64,000 nt of DNA from Streptomyces erythrochromogenes (GCF_036170895.1 NZ_CP108036.1:2666001-2730000); one strand, 5' to 3'. Numbered from the stretch's first letter, positions 1-9,139 are shown. The notes: generated by a model from the letters alone, not told the origin. Program-made: numbers and translations.

Positions 1-1
1 C

Positions 2-1135
2 CCCGGCTCCCTGATCTGGGTGGCCCGCTGGGGCTGGGAGACCATCAACGCGGTCAGCGGCGCCTACGCCGTGCTGACCGTGCTGGACCTGCTCTTCGGG
101 ATCAAGAGCAACACCACCCTCATCGTGGTCACCCTGCTGTTCTTCGTGGGCTGCACCTTCGTGGTCTCGGGCCTCGGCATCAGCGCCCTGCGGGCGTGCT
201 CGAAGTGGTCCACGTACCTCTTCGGCGCCTTCAGCGTGCTCGTCCTCGGCTACCTGCTCTTCACCACGGACTGGTCGGCCGTCTTCGGCAAGCCGGCCGG
301 CTCCACCGCGATGATGGTCGCGGGCATCGGCACCATCGCGGCCGGCGGCATCAGCTGGGTGCCCTCGGGCCCCGACTTCACCCGCTACCTGCCGCGCACC
401 GCCTCCTCCAAGGGCATGGTCGGCGCGACGATCGGCGGCGCCGGCATCGTCGTGCTCCCGATGGTCCTGATGGGCGCGGTCATGGCCGTCGGCACCCCGG
501 ACCTGGCCACCGCCCAGGACCCGGTGTCCTTCATCGGCGAGCTGCTGCCCACCTGGATCGCGGTCCCGTACCTGCTGATCGCGCTCGTCGGCATGCTGCT
601 GATCAACTCGATGTCCATGTACTCGGCCGGCTTCACCGCGCAGACCCTCGGCATCAAGGTTCCGCGTGCCTGGGCGGTCAGCGTCAACGCGGTCATCAGC
701 CTGGTCTTCGGCTTCCTGCTGATGGTGGTCGCGACCAGCTTCTTCGGCTCGTTCATCTCCTTCCTGACCCTGCTGGCCGTGGCCTTCTCGGCGTGGATCG
801 GCGTCTTCGGCGTGGACATGCTGCGGCGCACGGACTACGACGGGCCCGCGCTGCTGGACACCACGCGGACCAGTGCCTACTGGTACAAGGGCGGCTTTGC
901 CTGGCAGGCCATGACGGCGTGGGCGATCGCCCTGGTGGTGGGTCTGCTGTTCACCAAGGTGGACTGGTTCAGCGGGCCGCTCGCCACCACCTGGATCGGG
1001 CAGAACGGCCTCGGCTGGGTGGCCGGCATCGTGACCTCCGGCGCGCTGTACGCCGTACTGCCCCGCACGGCGCCCGCCGGTCCGGACCCCGCGCCGGAGC
1101 AGGAGCCCGAGCTCGCCGGATCCCTGTCCAACTGA
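2..1135 (+). CDS. NCS1-family nucleobase (cytosine/purine) permease, 5' end outside window
   Basis: Membrane transporter of the nucleobase:cation symporter-1 family, expected to import cytosine, a purine or a related compound. The reading frame is already open at base 2, so the first transmembrane segments lie before the window; the GTG at position 20 is internal. What remains (about 378 residues) shows repeated hydrophobic segments, the family-typical SGPDFTRYLPR loop near visible residue 123, and a YWYKGGF motif before the last helices that is also found in the second NCS1 permease at 58590. The tail is charged and Pro/Glu-rich. The gene is followed after 62 bases by a monooxygenase in the same direction, with a strong hairpin between them. 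The family is clear; the substrate is not. Confidence 0.85.
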   Translation, partial: PGSLIWVARWGWETINAVSGAYAVLTVLDLLFGIKSNTTLIVVTLLFFVGCTFVVSGLGISALRACSKWSTYLFGAFSVLVLGYLLFTTDWSAVFGKPAGSTAMMVAGIGTIAAGGISWVPSGPDFTRYLPRTASSKGMVGATIGGAGIVVLPMVLMGAVMAVGTPDLATAQDPVSFIGELLPTWIAVPYLLIALVGMLLINSMSMYSAGFTAQTLGIKVPRAWAVSVNAVISLVFGFLLMVVATSFFGSFISFLTLLAVAFSAWIGVFGVDMLRRTDYDGPALLDTTRTSAYWYKGGFAWQAMTAWAIALVVGLLFTKVDWFSGPLATTWIGQNGLGWVAGIVTSGALYAVLPRTAPAGPDPAPEQEPELAGSLSN

Positions 1136-1151
1136 CGCCACGTCAGCTAAC

Positions 1152-1191
1152 GTCCCCCTTCGCCAGCCCACCCCATCCGGCGAAGGGGGAC
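1152..1191 (+). promoter_or_regulatory. 13-bp perfect hairpin covering the Shine-Dalgarno of the next gene
   Basis: Arms 1152-1164 and 1179-1191 are perfectly complementary with a 14-base loop. The right arm contains AAGGGGGA, the only good ribosome binding site for the ATG at 1198. It could end or attenuate permease transcription, or hide the ribosome binding site of the monooxygenase. There is no T tract. Confidence 0.6.
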
Positions 1192-1197
1192 TTCTCC

Positions 1198-2184
1198 ATG
1201 CCCATCACCGTGGCCCGGTTCAATCTCGTCGACCCCGACGGCACCCCCGAGTCACTCTCCGCCCGCTACAAGGCGGCCCTGGAGATGGCCCGCTACGCGG
1301 ACGACCGCGGGATCGACACCGTCCAGACCGAGGAGCACCACGGCACGGACAACAACTGGCTGCCCTCCCCCTTCGCCTTCGCGGGCGCGGTCTTCGGCGC
1401 GACCCGCCGGATCGCGGTCACCGTCTCGGCGATCATCGGCCCGCTCTACGACCCGCTGAAGGTCGCCGAGGACATCGCCGTCCTCGACCTGCTGAGCGGC
1501 GGGCGCCTGGTCACCGTCGCCGGGATCGGCTACCGGCCCGAGGAGTACGAGCAGCACGGCGTGGAGTGGGGCCGGCGCGGCCGGCTCCAGGACGAGCTGC
1601 TGGAGACCCTGCTGAAGGCGTGGACCGGCGAGCCGTTCGAGTTCCGCGGCCGCACGGTACGGGTCACCCCGGCGCCCTTCACCCGGCCGCACCCGCTGCT
1701 CCTGGTGGGCGGCAGCTCGCAGGCCGCCGCGCGGCGCGCCGCCCGCCTCGGGCTGCCCTTCTTCCCCAGCGCGCACCTGCCGGAGCTGGAGGCGTACTAC
1801 ACGGCACGGCTGGCGGAGTACGGCACGGAGGGCTTCTGCATGATGCCGGCGGCCGAGACCCCGCTGCTGCACATCGCCGAGGACCCGGACCGCGTGTGGG
1901 CCGAGCACGGCGAGCACTTCCTGCACGAGGCGGGCATGTACGCGTCCTGGCAGTCCAAGGACATCCGCAGCGCCGTACGGTCGTCCGCGCGCTCGGTGGC
2001 GGAGCTGCGCGCGGAGGGCGTCTACCGGGTCCTGACCCCGGACGAGGCGGTCGCGTACGGCCGGGGCGCGGGTGAGGCGGGGAACCTGGTGCTGCACCCG
2101 CTGTGCGGCGGTATGCCGCTGGACGAGGGCTGGCGCAGCCTGCACCTGCTGTGCGAACAGGTACTGCCCCGGCTCAAGGGCTGA
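1198..2184 (+). CDS. luciferase-like (LLM) flavin-dependent monooxygenase
   Basis: A 328-residue enzyme of the bacterial luciferase-like flavin monooxygenase superfamily (TIM barrel, reduced flavin from a partner reductase). Visible family features are the N-terminal ARYADDRGIDTVQTEEHHG segment, the LLSGGRL motif with a following GIGYRPEEYEQHG stretch, and a LLVGGSS turn around residues 167-173. The start was chosen at ATG 1198 because of the AAGGGGGA site 8 bases upstream, although that site lies in a hairpin. It follows an NCS1 permease, which suggests that the two handle one N-heterocyclic compound, but this is only inferred from position. The stop codon lies inside the downstream terminator stem. 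Confidence 0.85.
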   Translation: MPITVARFNLVDPDGTPESLSARYKAALEMARYADDRGIDTVQTEEHHGTDNNWLPSPFAFAGAVFGATRRIAVTVSAIIGPLYDPLKVAEDIAVLDLLSGGRLVTVAGIGYRPEEYEQHGVEWGRRGRLQDELLETLLKAWTGEPFEFRGRTVRVTPAPFTRPHPLLLVGGSSQAAARRAARLGLPFFPSAHLPELEAYYTARLAEYGTEGFCMMPAAETPLLHIAEDPDRVWAEHGEHFLHEAGMYASWQSKDIRSAVRSSARSVAELRAEGVYRVLTPDEAVAYGRGAGEAGNLVLHPLCGGMPLDEGWRSLHLLCEQVLPRLKG

Positions 2185-2197
2185 GCCGGGGCAGTAC
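2161..2197 (+). terminator. perfect 16-bp inverted repeat at the monooxygenase stop codon
   Basis: Arms 2161-2176 and 2182-2197 match perfectly around a 5-base loop; the TGA stop (2182-2184) begins the right arm. It lies between convergent genes and has no T tract, so it probably acts as a Streptomyces-style bidirectional terminator. Confidence 0.75.
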
Positions 2198-2225
2198 CGA
2201 GGAGAAGGGGTGGTGGCGGGGATGG

Positions 2226-3659
2226 TTACCCCATCTCCTCCAGCGCCTTGCCCTTGGTCTCCGGCACCCACTTGAGGACGAACGGGATCGAGAGCAGTGC
2301 GAAGACGGTGTAGATCACGTACGCGCCGGACAGGCTCCAGTCCGCGAGGGACGGGAACGAGACGGTGATGACCCAGTTGGCGATCCACTGGGCCGAGGCG
2401 GCGACGCCGAGCGCCGCGGCACGGATGCGGTTGGGGAACATCTCGCCGAGCAGCACCCAGACCACCACGCCCCAGGACAGGGCGAAGAAGAGCACGAAGG
2501 CGTGCGCGGCGACCAGGGCCACCGTGGCCTGCGCGTCGGGCATGGTGATGTCGTCGCCGGTGCCGGAGGTGAAGGAGAACGCCCACGCGCACAGGCCGAG
2601 GGAGACGGCCATGCCCGCCGAGCCGATGAGGGCGAGCGGCTTGCGACCGATCCGGTCGACGAAGATCATCGCGATCACGGTACCGATGATGTTGATGATC
2701 GACGTGGTGAAGGAGTAGAGGAACGAGCTGCTCGGGTCGATGCCGACGGACTGCCACAGCGAGGAGCTGTAGTAGAAGATCACGTTGATGCCGACGAGCT
2801 GCTGGAAGACCGAGAGGCCGATGCCGATCCAGACGATGGGCAGGAAGGCGAAGCGGCCGCCGAGCAGGTCCTTGAAGGTGGACTTGTGCTCGGAGTGCAT
2901 CGCGTGCTCGATCTCGCGGACGCGCCCGTCCAGGTCGATCTTGGAACCCTCGACCTCGGCCAGCACCTTCTTGGCCTCGTCGGTACGGCCGACGGAGACC
3001 AGGAAGCGCGGGGACTCCGGGATGACGAAGGAGAGCAGCCCGTAGAGCACGGCCGGGACGACCATGACGCCCAGCATCCACTGCCAGGCCTCCAGGCCGC
3101 CGATCTCGCCGCGCTGGTCGCCGTCCGCGAGGTTGAGGATGCCCCAGTTGACGAGCTGGGAGACGGCGATGCCGATGACGATGGCGGCCTGCTGGAAGGA
3201 GGCGAGCCGGCCTCGATAGGCGGGCGGGGAGACCTCTGCGATGTAGGCGGGGCCGATGACCGAGGCCATGCCGATGCCGAAGCCGCCGATCACGCGCCAC
3301 ATGGCGAGGTCCCAGAGGGCGAACGGCAGGGCCGAACCGATGGCGCTGGCGGTGAAGAGGACGGCCGCGATCTGCATGCACCGGATTCGGCCGATCCGGT
3401 CAGCGAGCCGCCCCGCGGTGGCGGCGCCGATGGCGCAGCCGATCAGCGCGGCGGCGATCACCTGGGCGAGCGCCTCCGGGCCCACGTCGAAGCGCTCGCG
3501 GATCGCGACGACGGCGCCGTTGATGACGGAGCTGTCGTACCCGAAGAGGAAGCCGCCCATGGCAGCGGCCGCGGTGATGAAGATGACGTGGCCGAGGTGG
3601 TCGGGACGGGGCGAGGACCCGCCGCCGGACGCCGGGCTCTGCGCAGTGCTGCTGGTCAA
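2226..3659 (-). CDS. sugar porter family MFS transporter
   Basis: A 477-residue major-facilitator transporter of the sugar porter subfamily, probably importing a hexose or pentose by proton symport. Signature motifs include GYDSSVING in helix 1, the RIGR and DRIGRKPL loops (the latter between helices 8 and 9), PESPRFLV, the QQLVGIN motif of helix 7 and the closing PETKGK. I place the start at TTG 3659, which has ACGGAG 6 bases upstream; a GTG at 3722 would add 21 residues of poor quality. Two TTCA-N5-TGAA boxes upstream (3757-3769 and 3820-3832) are candidate repressor sites. It is convergent with the monooxygenase gene. Confidence 0.9.
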   Translation of the reverse strand: MTSSTAQSPASGGGSSPRPDHLGHVIFITAAAAMGGFLFGYDSSVINGAVVAIRERFDVGPEALAQVIAAALIGCAIGAATAGRLADRIGRIRCMQIAAVLFTASAIGSALPFALWDLAMWRVIGGFGIGMASVIGPAYIAEVSPPAYRGRLASFQQAAIVIGIAVSQLVNWGILNLADGDQRGEIGGLEAWQWMLGVMVVPAVLYGLLSFVIPESPRFLVSVGRTDEAKKVLAEVEGSKIDLDGRVREIEHAMHSEHKSTFKDLLGGRFAFLPIVWIGIGLSVFQQLVGINVIFYYSSSLWQSVGIDPSSSFLYSFTTSIINIIGTVIAMIFVDRIGRKPLALIGSAGMAVSLGLCAWAFSFTSGTGDDITMPDAQATVALVAAHAFVLFFALSWGVVVWVLLGEMFPNRIRAAALGVAASAQWIANWVITVSFPSLADWSLSGAYVIYTVFALLSIPFVLKWVPETKGKALEEMG

Positions 3660-3756
3660 GGTGTGCTCCGTGGGGGTTTCGTCCGTCCTTACAGTGGCGC
3701 ACAGTTCAAGATCGGGCACCACCCGAAGGCGGGGGACAGCGGAGCGAGCCTATGCG

Positions 3757-3832
3757 TTCAGTTTCTGAAGTCAATACCCGGGATGAACTTCCCGTGAAGC
3801 ACAGAGCGGTCCCCATGAATTCACTTCTTGAA
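3757..3832 (-). promoter_or_regulatory. paired TTCA-N5-TGAA boxes upstream of the sugar transporter
   Basis: Two inverted repeats of the same form, TTCAGTTTCTGAA at 3757-3769 and TTCACTTCTTGAA at 3820-3832, lie between the transporter start and the smc stop, in sequence that is AT-rich for this genome. Such pairs are typical of sugar-responsive repressor sites (ROK, GntR or LacI type). The regulator is not in the window. Confidence 0.4.
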
Positions 3833-3843
3833 CTAAATGCTCG

Positions 3844-6800
3844 TCAGCGCAGCCGCTGGCTGATGACCTTGGAGACCCCGTCGCCCTGCATGGAGACGCC
3901 GTAGAGCGCGTCCGCGACCTCCATCGTCCGCTTTTGGTGGGTGATCACGATCAGCTGTGAACTCTCCTGGAGTTCCTCCATGATCCGGATGAGCCGCTGC
4001 AGGTTGGTGTCGTCGAGCGCGGCCTCGACCTCGTCCATCACGTAGAACGGGCTGGGGCGCGCCTTGAAGATCGACACCAGCAGTGCCACGGCCGTCAGGG
4101 AGCGCTCGCCGCCGGAGAGCAACGACAGGCGCTTGACCTTCTTGCCCGGGGGGCGGGCCTCCACGTCCACCCCGGTTGTCAGCATGTTGTCCGGGTCGGT
4201 CAGGACCAACCTGCCCTCGCCGCCCGGGAACAAGCGCGAGAACACCCCCTCGAATTCACGGGCCGTGTCCCGGTAGGCCTCGGTGAACACCTGCTCGACG
4301 CGCTCGTCGACCTCCTTCACCACTTGAAGGAGATCGGCTCGGGTCTTGCGGAGATCCTCCAGCTGCTCGCTGAGGAACTTGTGGCGCTCTTCCAGCGCCG
4401 CGAACTCCTCCAGGGCCAGCGGATTGACCTTGCCGAGCTGCTGGTACGCCCGTTCGGCCGCCTTGAACCGCTTCTCCTGCTGCGCCCGGACGAAGGCCCC
4501 CGGCCGGTTTCGGGGGTGCTCGGGGTCCTGCGGGAGCTCCTCGCCGTCGGCCGGCGGGGACGGGGGCACCGGCTGGTCCGGGCCGTACTCGGCGACGAGC
4601 GCGCGGGGCTCCATGCCGAACTCCTCCAGCGCCTTGGCCTCCAGGGCCTCGATGCGCAACCGCTGCTCGGCACCGAGCACCTCGCCGCGGTGAACGGAAT
4701 CGGTCAGCTTGTCGAGCTCGCCCTTCAGGTCGCGGCCGGCCGTGCGCGCGTCGGCGAGCTCGCGCTCGCGCAGCCCCTTGGCCCGCTCGGCCAGGGCGCG
4801 CTCCTCGTCGGCCCTGCGGAGGGAGACCTCCACATGGGCGAGGAGCTGGCGGGCCCCGTCGGCCACCGCGCTCGCCACGTCCGCCTCGTGGCGCCGGCGC
4901 GCGCGGCGGCGTTCGGCACGGGTCCGGGCCTCGCGTTCCGCCCGGGCCGCCCGGTCGAGGGAATCGGCCCGTCCGGCCAGCCCCTTGACCCGCTCCTCGT
5001 GGGTGCGCAGCTGGAGCCGGGCCTCCATCTCGGTCTGGCGGGCGTTGGCCCCGTCGGCCGCGAGCCGGTCCCGGCGGGAGCTGTCCGGCTCCTCCTCCAC
5101 CGGCATCTCCTCTGCGACGGCGAGCCGCTCCGCGCACTCCTCGACCTCGGCCAGCGCCTGTTCCAGGGCGTCCTGGGCCTTGGCCGCGGCGGCCGCGCCG
5201 CGCTCCGCCTCGCCGGCGGCGCCCTTCGCCTGCCCGGCGAGCCGTCCGAGCTGCTGGGCGACCCCGGCCCGGGCCTGCTCCGCGGCGCGCCGCCGTTCGG
5301 CGAGCTCCTCCACCAGGGCGGCCGCGTCCTGCCGCCGGGACTGCGCGGCGACCTGCACGGCGGCGAGCTCCTCGCACCGCACGCCCAACCGGGTCAGCTC
5401 CGCCGCGGCCTCGTCGACGGCAGCCTGCACCTCGATCAGGCTGGGCGCCCCGGCGGATCCGCCCTGCGCGAGGTGCGCACCGAGGACGTCGCCCTCGACG
5501 GTCACGGCCACGGCGTCGGGGCGCTGCGCGACGAGCGCCTCGGCCTCGTCGAGCGTGCCGACGACGACGTGGTCGCGCAGCACCCAGGCCAACGCCCGCC
5601 GCACCTCCTCGTCCCCGGACACCAGCGCCACGAGGGGCACCGGCCCGTCCGGTCCGGCGGCCGGTCGGGGGACGGTTCCCGAGGCCTCACCCGGCCCGGC
5701 CGAGGCAGCAGCTGCGGACCCCGCGCTCCCGGCGGCCAGGCCCGCACCCACCGCAACGGCGCCGGGCCCGCTCCGAGCCGGGCGGGCGGGATCCACGACA
5801 GGCACCGATGCCGCGGTCCGGCCGGCGAGGGCTTCGCCCGCCAGGGCCGCCGATCCCCCTCGGTACGCGATCCGGGCGGTCGGGAAAGCATCCGGCGCGG
5901 CCACGGCCGCGGACGCAGAACTCCCCGGGCCCGGCTGCGCCTCGTCCGCCGCAGCCGATCCGCCCGCGTCCGCCGAAGGCCCCTCGGCGGCGGCGTCCGG
6001 CGCGGACACCGGCCCCGCCGCCGGGTGGGCCGGAGCAGCTCCGAGCTCGGAACCCCGACCCGGCAGGCGTGCCGCGCTGCCCGCACCGGGGAGGGTGTCG
6101 GCGGCTGGAGCCGCGGGCCCGGGCGCCGCACCCCGACCCGGCAGCGCAGCCGATGCGCCCGCGTCCGGGGCGTGGTCCTCGGATGCGGCGTCCGGTCCGG
6201 AGCCCTGGCCCGGCAGGGGTGCCCCACGGCCCGCGCCCCCGCCCGGGAGGGCGGTCGGCGGGGCGATCAGGAGCGTGGCGCGGCCCGCGTCCGCGTCGCG
6301 CAGGTGGCGGATCGCCCCGGCCGCCGCCGACGGGGAGGCCACCGCCAGCGCGTCCGCCGCCGAGCCGAGCGCAGCGGCCACGGCGGCTTCGTAGCCGGGG
6401 GTCACCGACAGCCGCTCCGCCGCCGGCCCGAGCACACCGGCCAGCCTCTCGCGGGCCGCGAGCAGCGCCCCCGTACCGTCCTTGCGGCGCAGCCCCAGCG
6501 CCAGCGCGTCCCGGCGGGCCGACACCGCCGCCCGCGAGCGCTCCGCCGTCGCCAGCGCCTCCCGCGCGGCGCCGAGCGCGGCCTCGGCCTCCCCCAGCTG
6601 TGCCCGCGCCGCCTCGTGGTCCGCCTCCGCCGACGGGTCGTCGAGCCCGCCGACCTCCTCCGCCAGCGCCTCGTACTCCGCCTGCGCGTCCTCGGCCCGG
6701 CTCTGCGCCTCGTCCCGCGCCAGGGCGAGCCGGTCGATCTCGGCCTGGGCCGCCCCGGCCCGGGAGCGGGCGGCGCCGAGCCGCCCGGTCAGCCGGGCCA

Positions 6801-7968
6801 GCCCCTCTCGCCGGTCGGCGATGGCCCGCGCGGCGTCCCGCAGCCGGCGTTCCTCCTCGGCCAGCTCCCGCTCCAGCTCCGCGCGGTGCCCGGTGGTGTC
6901 CTCCAGGGCCCGCGAGGCCGCCTCCAGGGCGGCCATCAGCTCCGCCTCCTGCTCGCGGATCCGCTCGGCCTCCCGCTCCATGTCCTCGGGGTCGCGTCCC
7001 CTGCGCTCCTCCTCGACGGGCGCCGTGGCGCTCTTGACCCGCGCGTCCGCCAGGGACGCGGTGCCCCGTACCCGTTCGGCGAGCTGCGACAGGTCGTACC
7101 AGGTCTGCTGTGCCCGCTGGAGCCTCGGGGTGAGTTCCCGCACCGCCTCCTCCAACTCGGCCTCGCGCCGCAGCGCTCCCGCGAGCTGGGCCTCGGCGGC
7201 CTCCTTGCGCTCCTTGAGGGCGGCCTCGTCCGCGATCTCCGCGTCGAGCGCGCGCCGCAGGGCGACCAGGTCGTCGGCGAGCAGGCGCAGCCGCGCGTCG
7301 CGCAGGTCGGCCTGGATCACGGCCGCCCGCCGGGCGACGGCCGCCTGGCGCCCCAGGGGCTTGAGCTGTCTGCGCAGCTCGTCGCCGAGGTCCTGTACGC
7401 GGGCGAGGTTGGCCTGCATCGCGTCGAGCTTCCGCAGCGCCTTCTCCTTGCGCTTGCGGTGCTTCAGTACGCCGGCCGCCTCCTCGATGAAGGCGCGGCG
7501 GCCCATGGGGTCGGCGTGCAGGACGGAGTCCAGCTGGCCCTGCCCGACGATGACGTGCATCTCGCGGCCGATGCCGGAGTCGGAGAGCAGCTCCTGGATG
7601 TCGAGCAGACGGCAGGTGTCACCGTTGATCTGGTACTCGCTGCTGCCGCCGCGGAACATGATCCGGGTGATGGTGACTTCGGCGTAGTCGATGGGCAGCG
7701 CGCCGTCGGAGTTGTCGATCGTCAGGGAGACCTCGGCGCGCCCGAGCGGCGGACGGCCGGTGGTCCCGGCGAAGATGACGTCCTCCATCTTCCCGCCCCG
7801 CAGGGACTTGGCCCCTTGTTCGCCCATGACCCAGGACAGCGCGTCGACGACGTTGGACTTGCCCGAGCCGTTCGGACCCACGACGCAGGTGATGCCGGGT
7901 TCGAAGCGCAGGGTGGTGGCGGAGGCGAAGGACTTGAAGCCACGCAGGGTCAGGGACTTGAGGTGCAC
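3844..7968 (-). CDS. smc: chromosome segregation protein SMC with a low-complexity hinge insertion
   Basis: ATPase of the SMC-ScpAB complex that organises and separates chromosomes. Walker A GPNGSGKS is at residues 31-38, the LSGGE signature begins near 1284 and Walker B FYVMDEVEAALDD near 1308; long coiled coils occupy about 160-500 and 800-1200. The protein is 1374 residues, roughly 190 longer than I know from other streptomycetes. The excess is an Ala/Gly/Pro-rich segment of about 205 residues (about 572-776, bases about 5640-6256) inside the hinge, with five LPGxG repeats and no predicted fold, after which hinge sequence resumes at PVPLVALVSGDEE. The reading frame is intact throughout. 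A terminator at 8089 separates it from the gene upstream. Confidence 0.95.
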   Translation of the reverse strand: MHLKSLTLRGFKSFASATTLRFEPGITCVVGPNGSGKSNVVDALSWVMGEQGAKSLRGGKMEDVIFAGTTGRPPLGRAEVSLTIDNSDGALPIDYAEVTITRIMFRGGSSEYQINGDTCRLLDIQELLSDSGIGREMHVIVGQGQLDSVLHADPMGRRAFIEEAAGVLKHRKRKEKALRKLDAMQANLARVQDLGDELRRQLKPLGRQAAVARRAAVIQADLRDARLRLLADDLVALRRALDAEIADEAALKERKEAAEAQLAGALRREAELEEAVRELTPRLQRAQQTWYDLSQLAERVRGTASLADARVKSATAPVEEERRGRDPEDMEREAERIREQEAELMAALEAASRALEDTTGHRAELERELAEEERRLRDAARAIADRREGLARLTGRLGAARSRAGAAQAEIDRLALARDEAQSRAEDAQAEYEALAEEVGGLDDPSAEADHEAARAQLGEAEAALGAAREALATAERSRAAVSARRDALALGLRRKDGTGALLAARERLAGVLGPAAERLSVTPGYEAAVAAALGSAADALAVASPSAAAGAIRHLRDADAGRATLLIAPPTALPGGGAGRGAPLPGQGSGPDAASEDHAPDAGASAALPGRGAAPGPAAPAADTLPGAGSAARLPGRGSELGAAPAHPAAGPVSAPDAAAEGPSADAGGSAAADEAQPGPGSSASAAVAAPDAFPTARIAYRGGSAALAGEALAGRTAASVPVVDPARPARSGPGAVAVGAGLAAGSAGSAAAASAGPGEASGTVPRPAAGPDGPVPLVALVSGDEEVRRALAWVLRDHVVVGTLDEAEALVAQRPDAVAVTVEGDVLGAHLAQGGSAGAPSLIEVQAAVDEAAAELTRLGVRCEELAAVQVAAQSRRQDAAALVEELAERRRAAEQARAGVAQQLGRLAGQAKGAAGEAERGAAAAAKAQDALEQALAEVEECAERLAVAEEMPVEEEPDSSRRDRLAADGANARQTEMEARLQLRTHEERVKGLAGRADSLDRAARAEREARTRAERRRARRRHEADVASAVADGARQLLAHVEVSLRRADEERALAERAKGLRERELADARTAGRDLKGELDKLTDSVHRGEVLGAEQRLRIEALEAKALEEFGMEPRALVAEYGPDQPVPPSPPADGEELPQDPEHPRNRPGAFVRAQQEKRFKAAERAYQQLGKVNPLALEEFAALEERHKFLSEQLEDLRKTRADLLQVVKEVDERVEQVFTEAYRDTAREFEGVFSRLFPGGEGRLVLTDPDNMLTTGVDVEARPPGKKVKRLSLLSGGERSLTAVALLVSIFKARPSPFYVMDEVEAALDDTNLQRLIRIMEELQESSQLIVITHQKRTMEVADALYGVSMQGDGVSKVISQRLR

Positions 7969-8088
7969 GCCGCCGGACTCTACCTTTCACGTTCGGTTTC
8001 ACCCATGAAGGTGCAGGGCACGACTGACGTCAAAGGCATCGGGCCCCCCACCTGGCCCTGTGGTCCCTGATGCGGAGTCCAAAGAAAG

Positions 8089-8110
8089 AAGGGACGCCGG
8101 AGCGTCCCTT
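8089..8110 (-). terminator. rho-independent terminator after the small coiled-coil gene
   Basis: 9-bp stem AAGGGACGC / GCGTCCCTT with a 4-base loop, followed on the minus strand by TTCTTTCTTTGG. It lies 44 bases after the 8154 stop codon and before smc. Confidence 0.75.
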
Positions 8111-8153
8111 GCAGATCATGCGGGGCTGGATTCGAGCGACGAGTGAGCGCGGA

Positions 8154-8372
8154 TCAGGTGAGCGCAGGCTCCGCCTGGGGTACGTCGATGTCGATGCTGT
8201 CCAGCAGCGAGTCTCCGTCGTGCTGAGCGGCGGCCGCGTTCAGCGCGTCATTTTCGGACTGAATCCGTACGAGCTCGGACTCGAGGTCCTGGACGCGCTG
8301 CTGAAGCCGTCGCATCTCGGCGAGGAGTCGCGGGTCGGAACCGCCGACGTAACCGAGAAGCGCCTTTGCCAT
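8154..8372 (-). CDS. small conserved protein with a short coiled coil, function unknown
   Basis: A 72-residue acidic protein starting MAKALLGYVGGSDPRL. The middle (about residues 17-42, LLAEMRRLQQRVQDLESELV and on) has a clear heptad pattern and should form a coiled coil; the C terminus is Asp-rich. ATG 8372 has TGTGGAGGA upstream at good spacing. The position next to smc and acyP is one I recall from other streptomycetes, but no function is known to me. The coiled coil suggests dimerisation or a structural partner. Confidence 0.75.
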   Translation of the reverse strand: MAKALLGYVGGSDPRLLAEMRRLQQRVQDLESELVRIQSENDALNAAAAQHDGDSLLDSIDIDVPQAEPALT

Positions 8373-8720
8373 GATGGATGGTCCTCCACACTGAGTGACC
8401 GACCGAAGCGGTGTGGGTCGTGAGGGAATCGCACCCGCGGATGTCCGGCAGCGACTGTCAGTCACTGCGCTTACTACTGCCAGCACTGCCAAACAGCTCA
8501 GGTGCGCGGGGCTTCCAGCGTCTCACCAAAAAGTTTGACGGTCAACACGATCACGCCCCGTATCGGCGGGCACCCCGGCCCCCGCAAGGGGCGTGGAGAT
8601 CATCCTCATCTCCGAGCCTTCCACGAATCGTCCGCGACGGCAACGCGTCGACGACGAATGCCCAGTTCCGACCGGGTCCGGGCGATCGGAGATGTGATGA
8701 GTGCATGATCAGTCGATCGC
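8373..8720. other. 348-base gap without recognisable gene
   Basis: Between the small coiled-coil gene and acyP, both minus-strand. I see no convincing start with a ribosome binding site, no tRNA-like fold and no T-tracted hairpin. It probably holds the promoter of the 72-residue protein. Confidence 0.5.
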
Positions 8721-9002
8721 TCACCGCATCCCGAAGCCGTCGTAGCCACCGCGCGGTGTACCCCAGATCTCTGTCACCCCGTCCACCCGGCCGGGCGTGT
8801 CGGAGGACCGCAACCAGTCCAGCAGCCGGTGGCAATTCTCACGTTGACCTTCGGCGACCACCTGTACTCGCCCGTCGTCGAGGTTGAGCGCGAAGCCGAC
8901 CACCCCCCCGATCTCCAGGGCGTTCTCCCTGGTGAACCAGCGGAAGCCCACTCCCTGCACACGGCCGCGCACCCAGGCGGTCAGACGGACCTCTTCATTC
9001 AT
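8721..9002 (-). CDS. acyP: acylphosphatase
   Basis: A 93-residue acylphosphatase that hydrolyses carboxyl-phosphate bonds of small acyl phosphates. The active-site loop [13 protein letters not shown] (residues 13-25) carries the catalytic Arg, and the catalytic Asn is in [13 protein letters not shown] near residue 40. Length is normal for the family. It stands in the smc-acyP-mutM-rnc neighbourhood also known from mycobacteria. Start ATG at 9002. Confidence 0.95.
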   Translation of the reverse strand: MNEEVRLTAWVRGRVQGVGFRWFTRENALEIGGVVGFALNLDDGRVQVVAEGQRENCHRLLDWLRSSDTPGRVDGVTEIWGTPRGGYDGFGMR

Positions 9003-9139
9003 GCGTGAACGCTAACCGGGAGCGAACTTTCCGGTCACATCGCCCCCAGGGCCCCATGGCGTACAGTCGCGCACCAATGAACTCACCCATTTGGGTGGGT
9101 AAGGGACGATCTTGATCCGGTCAGGAAGGCACGACACCG

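Noticed and set aside
5900..6250. LPGxG repeats in SMC as sortase sorting signals
   Set aside because: SMC is cytoplasmic and the repeats are internal, without the hydrophobic helix and charged tail a sorting signal needs.
4324..8070. A 1248-codon open frame on the plus strand opposite smc
   Set aside because: Composition is Arg/Gly/Leu-rich without domains, typical of antisense shadows; smc on the other strand is certain.
8493..8720. Small ORFs and an RNA gene between the coiled-coil gene and acyP
   Set aside because: Open frames there lack ribosome binding sites and codon bias, and no stable T-tracted structure was seen.
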